Assembly (NCBI RefSeq): GCF_003991135.1
Contig: NZ_CP016379.1
Span: 1,798,001 to 1,862,000 of the forward strand
Length of the DNA: 64,000 nucleotides
From: Anoxybacter fermentans
GTDB taxonomy: Bacteria; Bacillota; Halanaerobiia; DY22613
Direction of reading: 5' to 3'
Part shown: positions 18,303 through 27,068 of the stretch, piece by piece
Position numbering within the stretch: the first letter of the stretch is position 1
Layout of the letters: every line of letters begins with the position of its first letter
Position numbers and translations under genes: made by a program
Notes under the pieces: model-generated
The model's database searches: none
Told to the model about the DNA's origin: nothing
The model's input: the letters and a program-made list of their open reading frames with translations, nothing else

Positions 18303-20259
18303 GTTTATTCACCTCCCGCTTAGCCAGGGTGATTATTTTATTAAATTTTGTATTTTCAGGAAATTTTATTAACGCTTTTTGAGAATAATCACAAACATTG
18401 CGAAGAGCAATTTTTAAATAAGTTATCCAGGTGTCCAGTGATGCATCTTTTTTCGTAAGTGCTTGATTTATAAACTGAAACGCTGTAACATTATCATTAC
18501 CAATTGAAGCTATTTCTGCTAAACATTTTAGCCCTTCAGAATCTAAATTATCTTCATTTATACTCAAGAATTGTTCAATCGCGTCCTGATAATACTTTTT
18601 TTTATATAAAAGTTTTCCTAACTTTAATTTTGCTTCTTTAAGAGGAATTTGTTGATAAATTTTTAGTATTGCATCTATTCCTGTTCGAAAACCAATTGAA
18701 ATCCAATTCTTAGTCATAACGTACAATACATGTGATATATTTTTTAAATAATTAATATCTTTTGCTTCTTTTATTAAATCCTTAGAACCTTCAAGCAATA
18801 AATATACATCCTTGAGAGGATATGGAAAACTTTCAGGTATTTTGACTAAAAAATTTCTTAATTGATCCCATTTTCCCTGATACCAATAAAGTTGAAACTT
18901 AAGAAGTAGAACCTCCTCTGTCTGTTCAACATTTGATAAAGATTCTTCACATTTTTTTAACTCGTTTTTGTTCCAAAATGCTTTACATAAAAGGAAACCT
19001 TTGTTTCTACTTTGTATAAGAGCCTTTTCGCTCTGCAAAATTTGTAAGACAAAATCAGGAAAATAATCTATGGTCATATATAAAACCTGCTCCACTTCTT
19101 TAGATTCTAAAAAGTTTAATTTATCTTCAAAATATTTTTGAAAATCCTCTTCAGAATAGTAACGAATAAATAATTGAATTATTTTTTTCAAAATTTCATA
19201 ATTAGATGGGTTACTTTTTAAACCTATATAATAGAATTCAATAGCCTGGGTAATTTTTAATTTTACCTCATAGCACTCTCCTAACCGAAGGGCAGCCCGA
19301 AAAGAACCTACACCAACTTCTGAAACATAATGCTCTGGAGCCTCTCCAAGTTCCAAACATTTTTTAAAGTATTCAATCGCTTGCTCATAGAAACCTGAAT
19401 TAAAATAGATTTCTCCTAAAAAGAAGTAAAGATCTGTGTAATCAGGAAATTCCTCGCATCCATCCTTCAAAACTTTTATACTTCCGTAAAAATCTCCTGC
19501 ATCTATCAGACTCATTCCTAAACGTAAAATTAAGTACGGGTAATAGCTAATGTTGGGATTCAATAACTCAAGAGCAGTCTTAAAATGCCAGGATGCAATT
19601 TGAAATTCACCTAAACGATGATATTCAATGCCTAGATTAAATCGCATAAAGGGATCTTTTGGATTATTCTTTAATTCTAACTGTAATAGTTTTACGTTCC
19701 TCTCAATTTTAGCTTTTTCAGCAACAACATCAGCAGAATATCCGTAATGAATAACCTCTAACCTGGAAGTTCCGATCGCTGAAAGTGGTTGAGTTTGTAA
19801 TATTTGAGGCAAAATTTGTTCATGAATCCTACCCTTGTAGTAATACCCAGTTTTTCGTTTAAAAAATCTTAAGGCTAAATTTCGAATATAATGATGTTTC
19901 CCACCATCTCCACAGTTTACAATCTGAACAAAATAAGCCTCTTTATCAGTGGCCTGGATTAAACTTTGCCAATATTTCTTATCAACCATTTTTAACTCTT
20001 CATCAGCATCCAGAAAAAAAATCCAGCTACCTTGAGCTTGATTTATAGCAAAATTACGGGCTGCAGAAAAATCCTCAATCCAGGGGAAAAAAAACACTTT
20101 AGCTTTAAACTCTTTGGCAATTTTGACAGTATTATCTGTAGAACCAGTATCTACAACAATTATTTCATCTGCCAAATGTTGTATACTGGTGAGACAACGC
20201 TTTAAATTTTTTTCTTCGTTTTTAACTATAAGGCAAACACTTACATTCGGTGTAAACAT
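18256..20259 (-). CDS. GT2 glycosyltransferase with TPR repeats (667 aa)
   Basis: Residues 5-215 form a GT2 domain with VSVCLIVKNEEKNLKRCLTS, VDTGSTDNT, the metal-site region FLDADEELK and RIHEQILP. Residues 220-380 are clear TPR repeats (for example YTDLYFFLGEIYFNSGFYEQ). The C-terminal 280 residues are helical, lysine-rich and AT-codon-biased, probably degenerate TPRs. The ATG at 20259 follows GGTGGGGAG. It is a paralogue of the flanking 409- and 689-residue proteins, pointing to tandem duplication. Cytoplasmic sugar transfer is inferred; substrate unknown. Confidence 0.88.
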   Translation of the reverse strand: MFTPNVSVCLIVKNEEKNLKRCLTSIQHLADEIIVVDTGSTDNTVKIAKEFKAKVFFFPWIEDFSAARNFAINQAQGSWIFFLDADEELKMVDKKYWQSLIQATDKEAYFVQIVNCGDGGKHHYIRNLALRFFKRKTGYYYKGRIHEQILPQILQTQPLSAIGTSRLEVIHYGYSADVVAEKAKIERNVKLLQLELKNNPKDPFMRFNLGIEYHRLGEFQIASWHFKTALELLNPNISYYPYLILRLGMSLIDAGDFYGSIKVLKDGCEEFPDYTDLYFFLGEIYFNSGFYEQAIEYFKKCLELGEAPEHYVSEVGVGSFRAALRLGECYEVKLKITQAIEFYYIGLKSNPSNYEILKKIIQLFIRYYSEEDFQKYFEDKLNFLESKEVEQVLYMTIDYFPDFVLQILQSEKALIQSRNKGFLLCKAFWNKNELKKCEESLSNVEQTEEVLLLKFQLYWYQGKWDQLRNFLVKIPESFPYPLKDVYLLLEGSKDLIKEAKDINYLKNISHVLYVMTKNWISIGFRTGIDAILKIYQQIPLKEAKLKLGKLLYKKKYYQDAIEQFLSINEDNLDSEGLKCLAEIASIGNDNVTAFQFINQALTKKDASLDTWITYLKIALRNVCDYSQKALIKFPENTKFNKIITLAKREVNKLDKSSIFISMHDCKE

Positions 20260-20277
20260 TATATCTCCCCACCTTTT

Positions 20278-22347
20278 TTAGCCTAATTTTTTTAAACAAT
20301 ATTCAATGATTCTAAGCTCGTGTTCAAAATATTTTGCTTCAGGTGCAATTTTTAAAATTTGCCGGACTACTTTTTTCGACCTTTTTAAGGCCACTCTAAC
20401 AGCTGCCAGATGATACTCAATCATTCGATCATTTATGTTTAAAGCATGACAATATAAATTTTCCGCTTCAGAAAGCAATCCCCGTTGTTCACAAATCTCA
20501 CCCAAATAGTAGTACACACGCTCATTTTGTACACCAAATTCTAAACTCTTTAATAACTCATCAGCAGCTTCATTAAAATACCCATATTTGAAATATAATT
20601 CTCCAATCAGATAATGCAGTTTCCATTGATCAAAATCTAACTCCAGTAATAACTTTGAGGATTTTTGAAATAACTCAAACCCCTTGTAACGTAAACACTT
20701 TTCCAATACATACATTAACTTTTCTATATATTCATCCAGGTTTTTAGAATACGTGGTAGTACTATCTTCTTTTACAAAGGACACCCAGTTTTGTACTTTT
20801 TCTAATAAAAAACGTTTAAGCCCACTTTGCTCTTTATCTAAAACCCACAGCTGATCAATACTGCGTAAAACTTTCTGCAATTTAACGTCCAACCGTTCTA
20901 AAAATTTTGGATTTAATTTGTTAATACTTTCCTGTGGGTTTTTCAGCCACTGAGCAAGACATAACTCCAGAACCAATGCATCCGGACTTTCTGGTTGGGA
21001 TAATATTTCTAAAAATTGATTGTATGCAGTATTACATAATCCCGCTCCCAGTAAAGATTTTGCATATAAAATTTTTAAATCCTTAGATAGTTCTTCAAAT
21101 GTCTTTAATCTTTCCAGGTAACTTAAAGCCAACTGATCTTCACCAAGGACTCCACAAAGGTCAGCCATAACGGCTAAACCATATTTTGATTCAAAATCAA
21201 ATTCTGTCTCCAAATATGCTACAACCTGGTTAATATTCTGATACTTTTTTTTAAGTAGCTTGACTAAAGGATATAAAGGTTCTATAAAAGAAGGTTCAAT
21301 ATGAACTGCTTCAACATAATTATTTATTGCTTGCTCATTTTCACAAAGACCATGATAGGCTCTTCCAAGACCGTAATGTGCAAGAAAAGTACCGGTTCCA
21401 GCAGTAGTGGTGTATTTGCTAGCCACTTCACCAAGAAGTAAACATTTCTGAAACTCTTTGATTGCTCTGGAATAATTTTTTAAATTTAAATAACACAATC
21501 CACTTAAATAAAAAAGATCCGTATAATCAGAATAATTTTTAATCTCTTTTTCAATAAAATCAAGTGCTTCCTGGTAATCTCCCAAATCAATTAAACATAA
21601 TGCAATATTTCTTACCAGTGTCGGACCAAAAGCATAACCTTTTTCTAAATGTTGATAACTCTTTTTTAACCATTCTAATGCTGCCTTTTTTTCACCTAAT
21701 TCATAATATGCTAATCCCAAATGATATTCTAAAAAAGAGTTGTTTTTATTCTGATTCAATTCTATTTGTAATAATTCAATATTCCTTTTAACTTTTTCTA
21801 CCCGATTCACATTACCTTCCATATAACCGTAGTGATAAATTTGTAAATCTGTCTTTAATATTTGTGCATTTGGTCGACTACTTAAAATAGATGGAAGAAT
21901 TTGTTCATGGATTCTTCCCATAAAGCGATAATCTTTACGGTTACGAAACAGTCGACAACTTTGATGCACAAGTCGTGAACTATCCAAAACTTTACCAGTA
22001 AAATTTACTATTTCAAAAAAATACCCCTCTATATCTGGAGCATTAAGTAGTTTTTTTATATTTTTTTGTGCTAAAGGTGATAGGGCTTCATCAGCATCCA
22101 AATACAGAATCCACTCTCCCTGTGCAGCAGCCAACCCCAAGTTTCTAGCCTGACTAAAATCATTATTCCAGGGATAAACTAATACTTTGGCGCCATGCTC
22201 TTTACCTATTTGAACAGTACGATCAGTCGAACCAGTGTCGATAATAATTATTTCATCCACTAAGCCCTTAACACTTTCTAAACATCTATGAAGATTTCTT
22301 TCTTCATTTCTAACGATCATACAAAGACTGATTTTAGGCTGCTTCAT
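20278..22347 (-). CDS. GT2 glycosyltransferase with TPR repeats (689 aa)
   Basis: The first glycosyltransferase of the operon. GT2 domain at about 3-210 with ISLCMIVRNEERNLHRCLES, IDTGSTDRT, LYLDADEALS and MGRIHEQILPS. TPR repeats follow at about 210-400 and again at 560-660. The ATG at 22347 has CAGGAGGG 7 bases upstream; the longer frame to 22395 starts inside a hairpin and is rejected. It lies 54 bases after the DUF6385 gene, across a GC-rich hairpin at 22374-22396. It is a paralogue of the two following genes. Role inferred as glycan transfer. Confidence 0.88.
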   Translation of the reverse strand: MKQPKISLCMIVRNEERNLHRCLESVKGLVDEIIIIDTGSTDRTVQIGKEHGAKVLVYPWNNDFSQARNLGLAAAQGEWILYLDADEALSPLAQKNIKKLLNAPDIEGYFFEIVNFTGKVLDSSRLVHQSCRLFRNRKDYRFMGRIHEQILPSILSSRPNAQILKTDLQIYHYGYMEGNVNRVEKVKRNIELLQIELNQNKNNSFLEYHLGLAYYELGEKKAALEWLKKSYQHLEKGYAFGPTLVRNIALCLIDLGDYQEALDFIEKEIKNYSDYTDLFYLSGLCYLNLKNYSRAIKEFQKCLLLGEVASKYTTTAGTGTFLAHYGLGRAYHGLCENEQAINNYVEAVHIEPSFIEPLYPLVKLLKKKYQNINQVVAYLETEFDFESKYGLAVMADLCGVLGEDQLALSYLERLKTFEELSKDLKILYAKSLLGAGLCNTAYNQFLEILSQPESPDALVLELCLAQWLKNPQESINKLNPKFLERLDVKLQKVLRSIDQLWVLDKEQSGLKRFLLEKVQNWVSFVKEDSTTTYSKNLDEYIEKLMYVLEKCLRYKGFELFQKSSKLLLELDFDQWKLHYLIGELYFKYGYFNEAADELLKSLEFGVQNERVYYYLGEICEQRGLLSEAENLYCHALNINDRMIEYHLAAVRVALKRSKKVVRQILKIAPEAKYFEHELRIIEYCLKKLG

Positions 22348-22373
22348 AAAATCCCTCCTGGTTATATAGTATG

Positions 22374-22396
22374 TATGGCCCCATAATGGGGCCATA
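22374..22396 (-). promoter_or_regulatory. Intercistronic GC-rich hairpin
   Basis: TATGGCCCC pairs exactly with GGGGCCATA around a five-base loop. On the minus strand it is not followed by a T run, so it is more likely an RNA-stability or processing site between the DUF6385 gene and the glycosyltransferases than a terminator. Confidence 0.55.
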
Positions 22397-22401
22397 ACTT
22401 T

Positions 22402-22995
22402 TTAAATTTGAGCCTGGAAAAATATGTCAAGTGTTGTCGATTGACCAGCAGTTGTAGATTTGTAGGATATTCTTGTGTATTTAAGAAAACTAGCAGGATA
22501 CAAAACCTCCATATCGCCAGCAGCAATGGTTCTTGGTCCAACATCAGTAGCCCACATTTGATTATCTGGACTCACTTCCAAAATAACATCGACGCTATTC
22601 GCATCACCAGTATTATATACCGCAAAAGAATACGTAGAATATTGAGAAGTATTACGTGATTGACTATTTGTATAAGCATCACCGGAAGCTAAATCTTTTT
22701 CAGTCAATTCTGTAAAATCTCTAGCAGTAAGATTGGTACGAATGTTTCCATCTGTATCAGTTTTAATTCTTTGAATATTAGTACCATCATAACCATATAT
22801 CAATATGCTATCACTATTAGCAGTCAGGTCACGAATCGCTACTGTTCCATCAATATTTACAGTAATTGCATCAGAAATACTCCGAATTTTCAAAAACCCA
22901 TCTTCATCAGTAGCAAGAGGTGCTGTATCCGTAGATCCATATATTTGAGTTTTTAATTTAGTAACATCCAAATTCCGAATATGATAATTAGGCAT
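22402..22995 (-). CDS. DUF6385-type protein, first gene of the glycosyltransferase operon
   Basis: A 197-residue acidic, Ser/Thr- and Asp-rich protein with no signal peptide or membrane span. The N-terminal half has repeating beta-type units ending in DTDGNI or DEDGFL patterns. The middle is rich in hydroxyl residues (YTNSQSRNTSQYSTYSF), a plausible glycosylation region. The C-terminal 80 residues form the DUF6385-like domain shared with the 14061-14807 protein. ATG at 22995 has AGAGGTG upstream. It leads an operon of four glycosyltransferase genes, which suggests it is their acceptor or part of the same surface layer. That is inference; the molecular function is unknown. Confidence 0.8.
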   Translation of the reverse strand: MPNYHIRNLDVTKLKTQIYGSTDTAPLATDEDGFLKIRSISDAITVNIDGTVAIRDLTANSDSILIYGYDGTNIQRIKTDTDGNIRTNLTARDFTELTEKDLASGDAYTNSQSRNTSQYSTYSFAVYNTGDANSVDVILEVSPDNQMWATDVGPRTIAAGDMEVLYPASFLKYTRISYKSTTAGQSTTLDIFFQAQI

Positions 22996-23044
22996 ACTTT
23001 TTCACCTCTTTAAAAATTTTCATATTTAATTCCTTTTCTTACTT

Positions 23045-23072
23045 TAATATATGAATTTAATTTAGTCCGAGT
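23045..23072 (-). promoter_or_regulatory. Possible sporulation-sigma-like promoter of the DUF6385/glycosyltransferase operon
   Basis: On the minus strand CATATATTA (23045-23053) fits the -10 pattern CATANNNTA of mother-cell sigma factors, with AC 17 bases upstream. No good vegetative promoter was seen. The pattern is short and AT-rich, so chance is a real alternative. Confidence 0.25.
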
Positions 23073-23090
23073 GAAACAATTTATGATTAA

Positions 23091-23300
23091 ACTGCAAAAA
23101 GTTAATTTTTCGCTTTATAAAGAAATTTTTCGAATCATCTAAAACTCGATTTCCGCCGAAATAAGGCTTCCTAATCAAAGGACCCTCCTGGCCCTTGATT
23201 AGCTCATCACCTCCTGTGATGAGACCTTATTTCTTCGGAAACCTCGCTAAGATGATTTGGCGAAAAATTTCTATGCCGTTCAAAATTAGCTTTTTGCAGT
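23091..23300 (+). repeat. Dispersed palindromic element, copy R3
   Basis: Full forward copy from ACTGCAAAAAG to CTTTTTGCAGT. Both apical hairpins are intact (AGGACCCTCCTGGCCCTTG and TCATCACCTCCTGTGATGA). It lies between the methyltransferase terminator and the DUF6385 operon. Confidence 0.9.
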
Positions 23301-23363
23301 TTATAATATAAATTAATACATAATGTTATCCACATCCAGTGAAAAATACATTTTCCTAAACAT

Positions 23364-23397
23364 AAAAAACACCTGCCCTTTTTTATTTGGCAGGAGT
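23364..23397 (-). terminator. Terminator of the GNAT-methyltransferase operon
   Basis: CCTGCC pairs with GGCAGG and is followed by TGTTTTTTA on the minus strand. The stem base touches the methyltransferase stop codon. Confidence 0.75.
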
Positions 23398-24170
23398 TAA
23401 TCCAGCACAACAGATTCAACTTTTTTTGCAACAAAATAAATCCGTTCTGATTTATCATTTCCGGGATTTAAAGTAAAAGCATCATAAACCTGTTCCACTC
23501 TAAAACCTGTTTTAACAAGCAGTTTTGAAATTGTTGTGATTGGATAAGCCCGTTCAACATGAATCTCATCCTTGCGCCACATACTTCCATCTGGATTTTC
23601 TATAAAAAAGGTAAGATAAACCTTCCAATATGGCCCGGCTTTATCAACCTCATCCCGCCAGAAACAATAATATCCATCTCCCTCAAACATGGAATTTCCC
23701 TCTTCTATGTTAGTTAAGCGCCAGACGGTATTCATATCAAAGATAAAATAAGCATAAGGATTCAAAGCTTTATTTACCTGCTTAAAGGTAAGTTCAAGAT
23801 CCTCTTCAGTTAAAAGATAATTTAAACTATCATAGAGGGAGATTACTAAATCAACTGGCTCTTTTAACTGAAAAGTACGGAAATCTCCCTGACTAAAAGA
23901 AACATCAAGCTTTTTTTGCTCTGCCTTTTTTTGCGCCACTTTCACCATCTCTTTTGAGCCATCAATCCCCAGCATCTTATATCCGCGTTTTGCAAGAAGT
24001 AAAGTCATATTACCTGTTCCACAGGCCAGATCTAATATAATCCGTGGATGATAGTTGATCTCCTTTAGCAGAGTTTCCAGATACTCTACCCAATCACAAT
24101 AAGGTACTGTGGACATAATTTGATCATAATATTGGGCAAAGATTGTATATGCCTGCTTCACATCATACAC
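23397..24170 (-). CDS. Class I SAM-dependent methyltransferase
   Basis: A 257-residue cytoplasmic enzyme with the SAM-binding motif ILDLACGTGNMTLLLA (about 45-60), acidic residue in LGIDGSKEM, and QGDFRTFQ as motif III. The N-terminus AQYYDQIM and total length fit the YodH/CypM-like small-molecule methyltransferase group. Its start follows the preceding acetyltransferase gene by 10 bases, so it is the last gene of an operon of three GNAT genes. The substrate is unknown. Confidence 0.9.
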   Translation of the reverse strand: MYDVKQAYTIFAQYYDQIMSTVPYCDWVEYLETLLKEINYHPRIILDLACGTGNMTLLLAKRGYKMLGIDGSKEMVKVAQKKAEQKKLDVSFSQGDFRTFQLKEPVDLVISLYDSLNYLLTEEDLELTFKQVNKALNPYAYFIFDMNTVWRLTNIEEGNSMFEGDGYYCFWRDEVDKAGPYWKVYLTFFIENPDGSMWRKDEIHVERAYPITTISKLLVKTGFRVEQVYDAFTLNPGNDKSERIYFVAKKVESVVLD

Positions 24171-24180
24171 CTCTACGCTA

Positions 24181-24714
24181 TTATTCTTTTAAATAACGGT
24201 CAAAATACTCATCTTTAAAAATGGCCATCACATATTGATCAACATAGCGTCCATCTTTAAATATAGACCGTCTCAACTGGCCCTCTTTTCGAAAACCGAC
24301 CTTTTCAAAAGAATTAATATACTCCTCATTATCCTGATCAACCTTTACTGCTATCCGCCGGAGATTCAACAATTTAAAGCAGTAATCCAAAAATAGAACT
24401 ACTGCCTCTATTTCAAACCCTTGACCCCGATACTCTTTTTCACCAATAATGATCTCCAATTTAGCATTTTGACTCTGAACATTAATACTACTAATCCCTA
24501 CTGTCCCGAAAGGTTTATCATTAGAGCCATCACATATTAAAAACACCTTTTTATTGGAATTTACTAATTCTTCATACCATTCTTCTAATTTTGGAAATGG
24601 AGTTGGATCCGGTAGTCCGGGGTATATAAATTCAGAATCATTTCTCCATTTATGTATAATTGGCAAGTCTTCTAACTCTATTGGACGTAAAAATACTTTT
24701 TCGCCATATAACAT
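24181..24714 (-). CDS. GNAT acetyltransferase, RimJ/RimL-like (177 aa)
   Basis: Starts MLYGEKVFLRPIELEDLP, the typical RimJ/RimL N-terminus, and has the acetyl-CoA loop in GEKEYRGQGFEIEAV followed by NLRRIAVKVDQDNEEYI. RimL relatives acetylate the N-terminus of ribosomal proteins or small amines. Its ATG directly follows the stop of the preceding GNAT gene (TAAATG), with the ribosome site GGAGGAGGG inside that gene. The canonical Q/R-X-X-G-X-G/A loop is weakened (RGQGFE), so activity is likely but not certain. Confidence 0.88.
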   Translation of the reverse strand: MLYGEKVFLRPIELEDLPIIHKWRNDSEFIYPGLPDPTPFPKLEEWYEELVNSNKKVFLICDGSNDKPFGTVGISSINVQSQNAKLEIIIGEKEYRGQGFEIEAVVLFLDYCFKLLNLRRIAVKVDQDNEEYINSFEKVGFRKEGQLRRSIFKDGRYVDQYVMAIFKDEYFDRYLKE

Positions 24715-25584
24715 TTAAATCCCTCCTCCATTAAATATCAAAATATATTCTGACCCAGTCTCTTCCTTTTTAAAACCAAACTTTTCATAAAGACCCCTTG
24801 CCTGAAAATTTTCTTTGACAACAGATAGAAATATGGAACTTACATTTTGTCTTTTAAACCAGTTTATTGCATGTTTCATAAGCTGTTTACCTATTCCTAA
24901 TCTCTGGTAATCTACATGAACCCCAATACGCACCAGATGTCCTTCATCATCTATAAGGCGATTATAGTTATAACCAATCACCTGATCCATCATCTCAGCA
25001 ACAACAAAGTTTCCCCGTTCATTCTCAGCCATATTCCGGAAAATAGTTGGACTATTCCAGAATTCGGGCATAAAGATACCAGACTCAAGAGCAAGTAATT
25101 GATCCACATCTTCTTCACGAAATGACCTTATTTTCACCGGCAATCCCTTAAAATCTGGAATAGCAAAATCTCTTTTACGGTATTTGAGTAATTCTGCATA
25201 AATTTCAAACCCGGTTTTAAGAGCAGTATTAACAATTAAATCTGACTCAGTTAAATAGAAGAGAGATCTTTTTTCTTTATCTCTGAAACTATTAGAAAAT
25301 ATAGCCATAAATTGTTTAAAATAGTAAGAAAAATCATCGGAATCCATTTCCGGTGTAGAAATAATTGCACCAATTCTAAGTGCTCCTTCGCGCCAGGGCC
25401 TTATCCAACATCCCATCTGAAGTGAGTCATCTTTTTCAATAAAATATAACCCCTCTGGACAATCATTTGAATATTTTAAATCCTCTTTTAGCAAATCTAC
25501 AGGTATATTTACATTTGCTTTACAGCAAAGCTCCAAAATCCGGTTTAAATCTTCTGAATGGCCTTTCCAGACTCTAATCTCCAT
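24715..25584 (-). CDS. GNAT acetyltransferase with degenerate N-terminal GNAT-like half (289 aa)
   Basis: The C-terminal half (about 145-285, beginning VKIRSFREEDVDQLLALE) is an intact GNAT domain with acetyl-CoA motif VDYQRLGIGKQLMKHAINW and SVVKENFQARGLYEKFGF. The N-terminal half has the same size and fold pattern but no intact motif, as in tandem-GNAT proteins. The ATG overlaps the previous stop as TGATG; a GTG one codon earlier is also possible. It is the middle gene of three consecutive acetyltransferase genes. Substrate unknown. Confidence 0.88.
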   Translation of the reverse strand: MEIRVWKGHSEDLNRILELCCKANVNIPVDLLKEDLKYSNDCPEGLYFIEKDDSLQMGCWIRPWREGALRIGAIISTPEMDSDDFSYYFKQFMAIFSNSFRDKEKRSLFYLTESDLIVNTALKTGFEIYAELLKYRKRDFAIPDFKGLPVKIRSFREEDVDQLLALESGIFMPEFWNSPTIFRNMAENERGNFVVAEMMDQVIGYNYNRLIDDEGHLVRIGVHVDYQRLGIGKQLMKHAINWFKRQNVSSIFLSVVKENFQARGLYEKFGFKKEETGSEYILIFNGGGI

Positions 25585-26138
25585 CACTCTCCTCTTATAT
25601 ATTTCTCATAAATGGGCATAAACTCTTCTACCAATACTCCCATCACTATATTATCAACATATTCACCATTAATATAATTAGCATTCTTTTCTACCACTTC
25701 CACTATAAACCCACATTTTTCATAACAGCGTATAGCACGTCTATTAAAAGCAAAAACCTGAAGTTGAATACGCTGGAAATTTAGTTGTGTAAAACCATAA
25801 TGGCACATTGACATCAAAGCATCAGTACCATAACCCTTACCCCAATACTCTTTACCCAAAAAGAGCCCAACTGTAGCTTTCCTGTCTTTCCAACTAACCT
25901 CATTAAAACCAATATGACCCATATGTTCACCTGTCTTTAAGTTTTCAATAACTAAAGAAGTAAAATGATAATCTCCTTTTAAATATCCTCTATACCAATT
26001 CTCCTCAGTTTTTAAACTAATCCCAAAATATTTAGCACCTAAAGGAATGGAAACCTCTGGATCATTAAGAAAACCTGTAGTCTTTGGTAGATCTTCTCTC
26101 TCTACAGGCCGCAATTTAACCAATTTTCCATAAATCAT
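25584..26138 (-). CDS. GNAT acetyltransferase, RimJ/RimL-like (184 aa)
   Basis: Begins MIYGKLVKLRPVEREDLP, closely resembling the 177-residue paralogue two genes downstream. The acetyl-CoA loop is intact in LGKEYWGKGYGTDALMSM, followed by NFQRIQLQVFAFNRRAI. It is the first gene of the GNAT-GNAT-GNAT-methyltransferase unit, with an AGGAGGG site. The family acetylates protein N-termini, polyamines or antibiotics; the target is not determined. Confidence 0.9.
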   Translation of the reverse strand: MIYGKLVKLRPVEREDLPKTTGFLNDPEVSIPLGAKYFGISLKTEENWYRGYLKGDYHFTSLVIENLKTGEHMGHIGFNEVSWKDRKATVGLFLGKEYWGKGYGTDALMSMCHYGFTQLNFQRIQLQVFAFNRRAIRCYEKCGFIVEVVEKNANYINGEYVDNIVMGVLVEEFMPIYEKYIRGE

Positions 26139-26170
26139 TTTACTCCCTCCTCTTTTACCTTATGATGATT

Positions 26171-26230
26171 AAAAAATAAACCCTGGATAGCAAATTCCAT
26201 CTGATAAATGGAATTTACCACTCCGGGTTT
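26171..26230 (-). terminator. Terminator between the membrane-protein gene and the GNAT operon
   Basis: A long stem on the minus strand: AAACCC pairs with GGGTTT, and inside it AAATTCCAT pairs with ATGGAATTT, followed by ATTTTTTAATC. It probably ends the 26361-27033 transcript; attenuation of the GNAT operon is an alternative. Confidence 0.7.
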
Positions 26231-26360
26231 TACCTCCTTAAATACTCAAAAATCACCTAAAGCCCAGATATTCTTAAAACCTGAATAGTATATTAAATAT
26301 TATTTTAGCAAAATTATGTATAAACGTCAATAGTCTTTAAAAATTTATTTGAAATTATCA

Positions 26361-27033
26361 TTAAATTTCCAGTTTGTCTTCATTTGCTTTAGATATCTCA
26401 AAGTCTGGAGTAACTTGTGTCTGCTTGAGTAATTCACGATAAACATAAGCATTAGCTACAAGTGTAACAGGAACAGTAATTACCAGGCCAACAACCAAAC
26501 AAAGAGCTCCAACAACATTTATAAATCTAAGCAATACTTCGAAAAGAAATAGGTCTAATTTAACATCTCTTGTTATTTCCGAGCTTTTTTTCAAAGCTTT
26601 AATTGGGCCAAATCCTTTATCAACAATAAAATAACTAAAAAATCTGAATTTTATCCACCATATAATTCCAGGAATGACAAATAACAAAAAAACCAACCAT
26701 GACTATTAACCTATAAAGTATTAAACCACTTATATATTTAAAAAACAATGGAAAAGTTGAAAAAAGATCAGCAAATTTACCTTTAGTATTATCACAAAAC
26801 ATTAATGAAATTTTAATTAAACCCAAGTAAACAATAACACTCAGGACAATTGAAGCAATGACACCTATCGTTCCCAGAAAAACAGTTTCTTCCATTAATA
26901 TTCCAAAAAAATTCGGTAATAATCCTATTAAAGCTACTACTATTAGTATGCCTAAAAAAAATAAAAAATTACTGGTCAGGGTATCCCATCCAAATCTTAA
27001 AGCATCTTGAACGGAAAATTTTTTAATAGTCAT
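26361..27033 (-). pseudogene. Frameshifted polytopic membrane protein (DUF975-like)
   Basis: Two adjoining frames encode one protein. The first part (27033 to about 26690) begins MTIKKFSVQDALRFGWDTLT and has three spans. The second frame continues VGFLLFVIPGIIWWIKFRFF and KGFGPIKALKKSSEITRD, then a further span. The frames meet at a run of seven T on the coding strand (26686-26692). Removing one T gives an unbroken protein of about 223 residues with the pattern of DUF975/YciC-like membrane proteins. The break may be a true mutation, polymerase slippage, or a sequence error. Start ATG 27033 follows an AAAGGGGGAAAA site. Confidence 0.75.
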
Positions 27034-27068
27034 AATTTTTCCCCCTTTTTCTTTTCTTCAGAGTAATA

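Noticed and set aside
22362-22395. Upstream extension of the 689-residue glycosyltransferase to 22395
   Set aside because: The extension begins within the intercistronic hairpin and lacks a ribosome site; the ATG at 22347 has CAGGAGGG.
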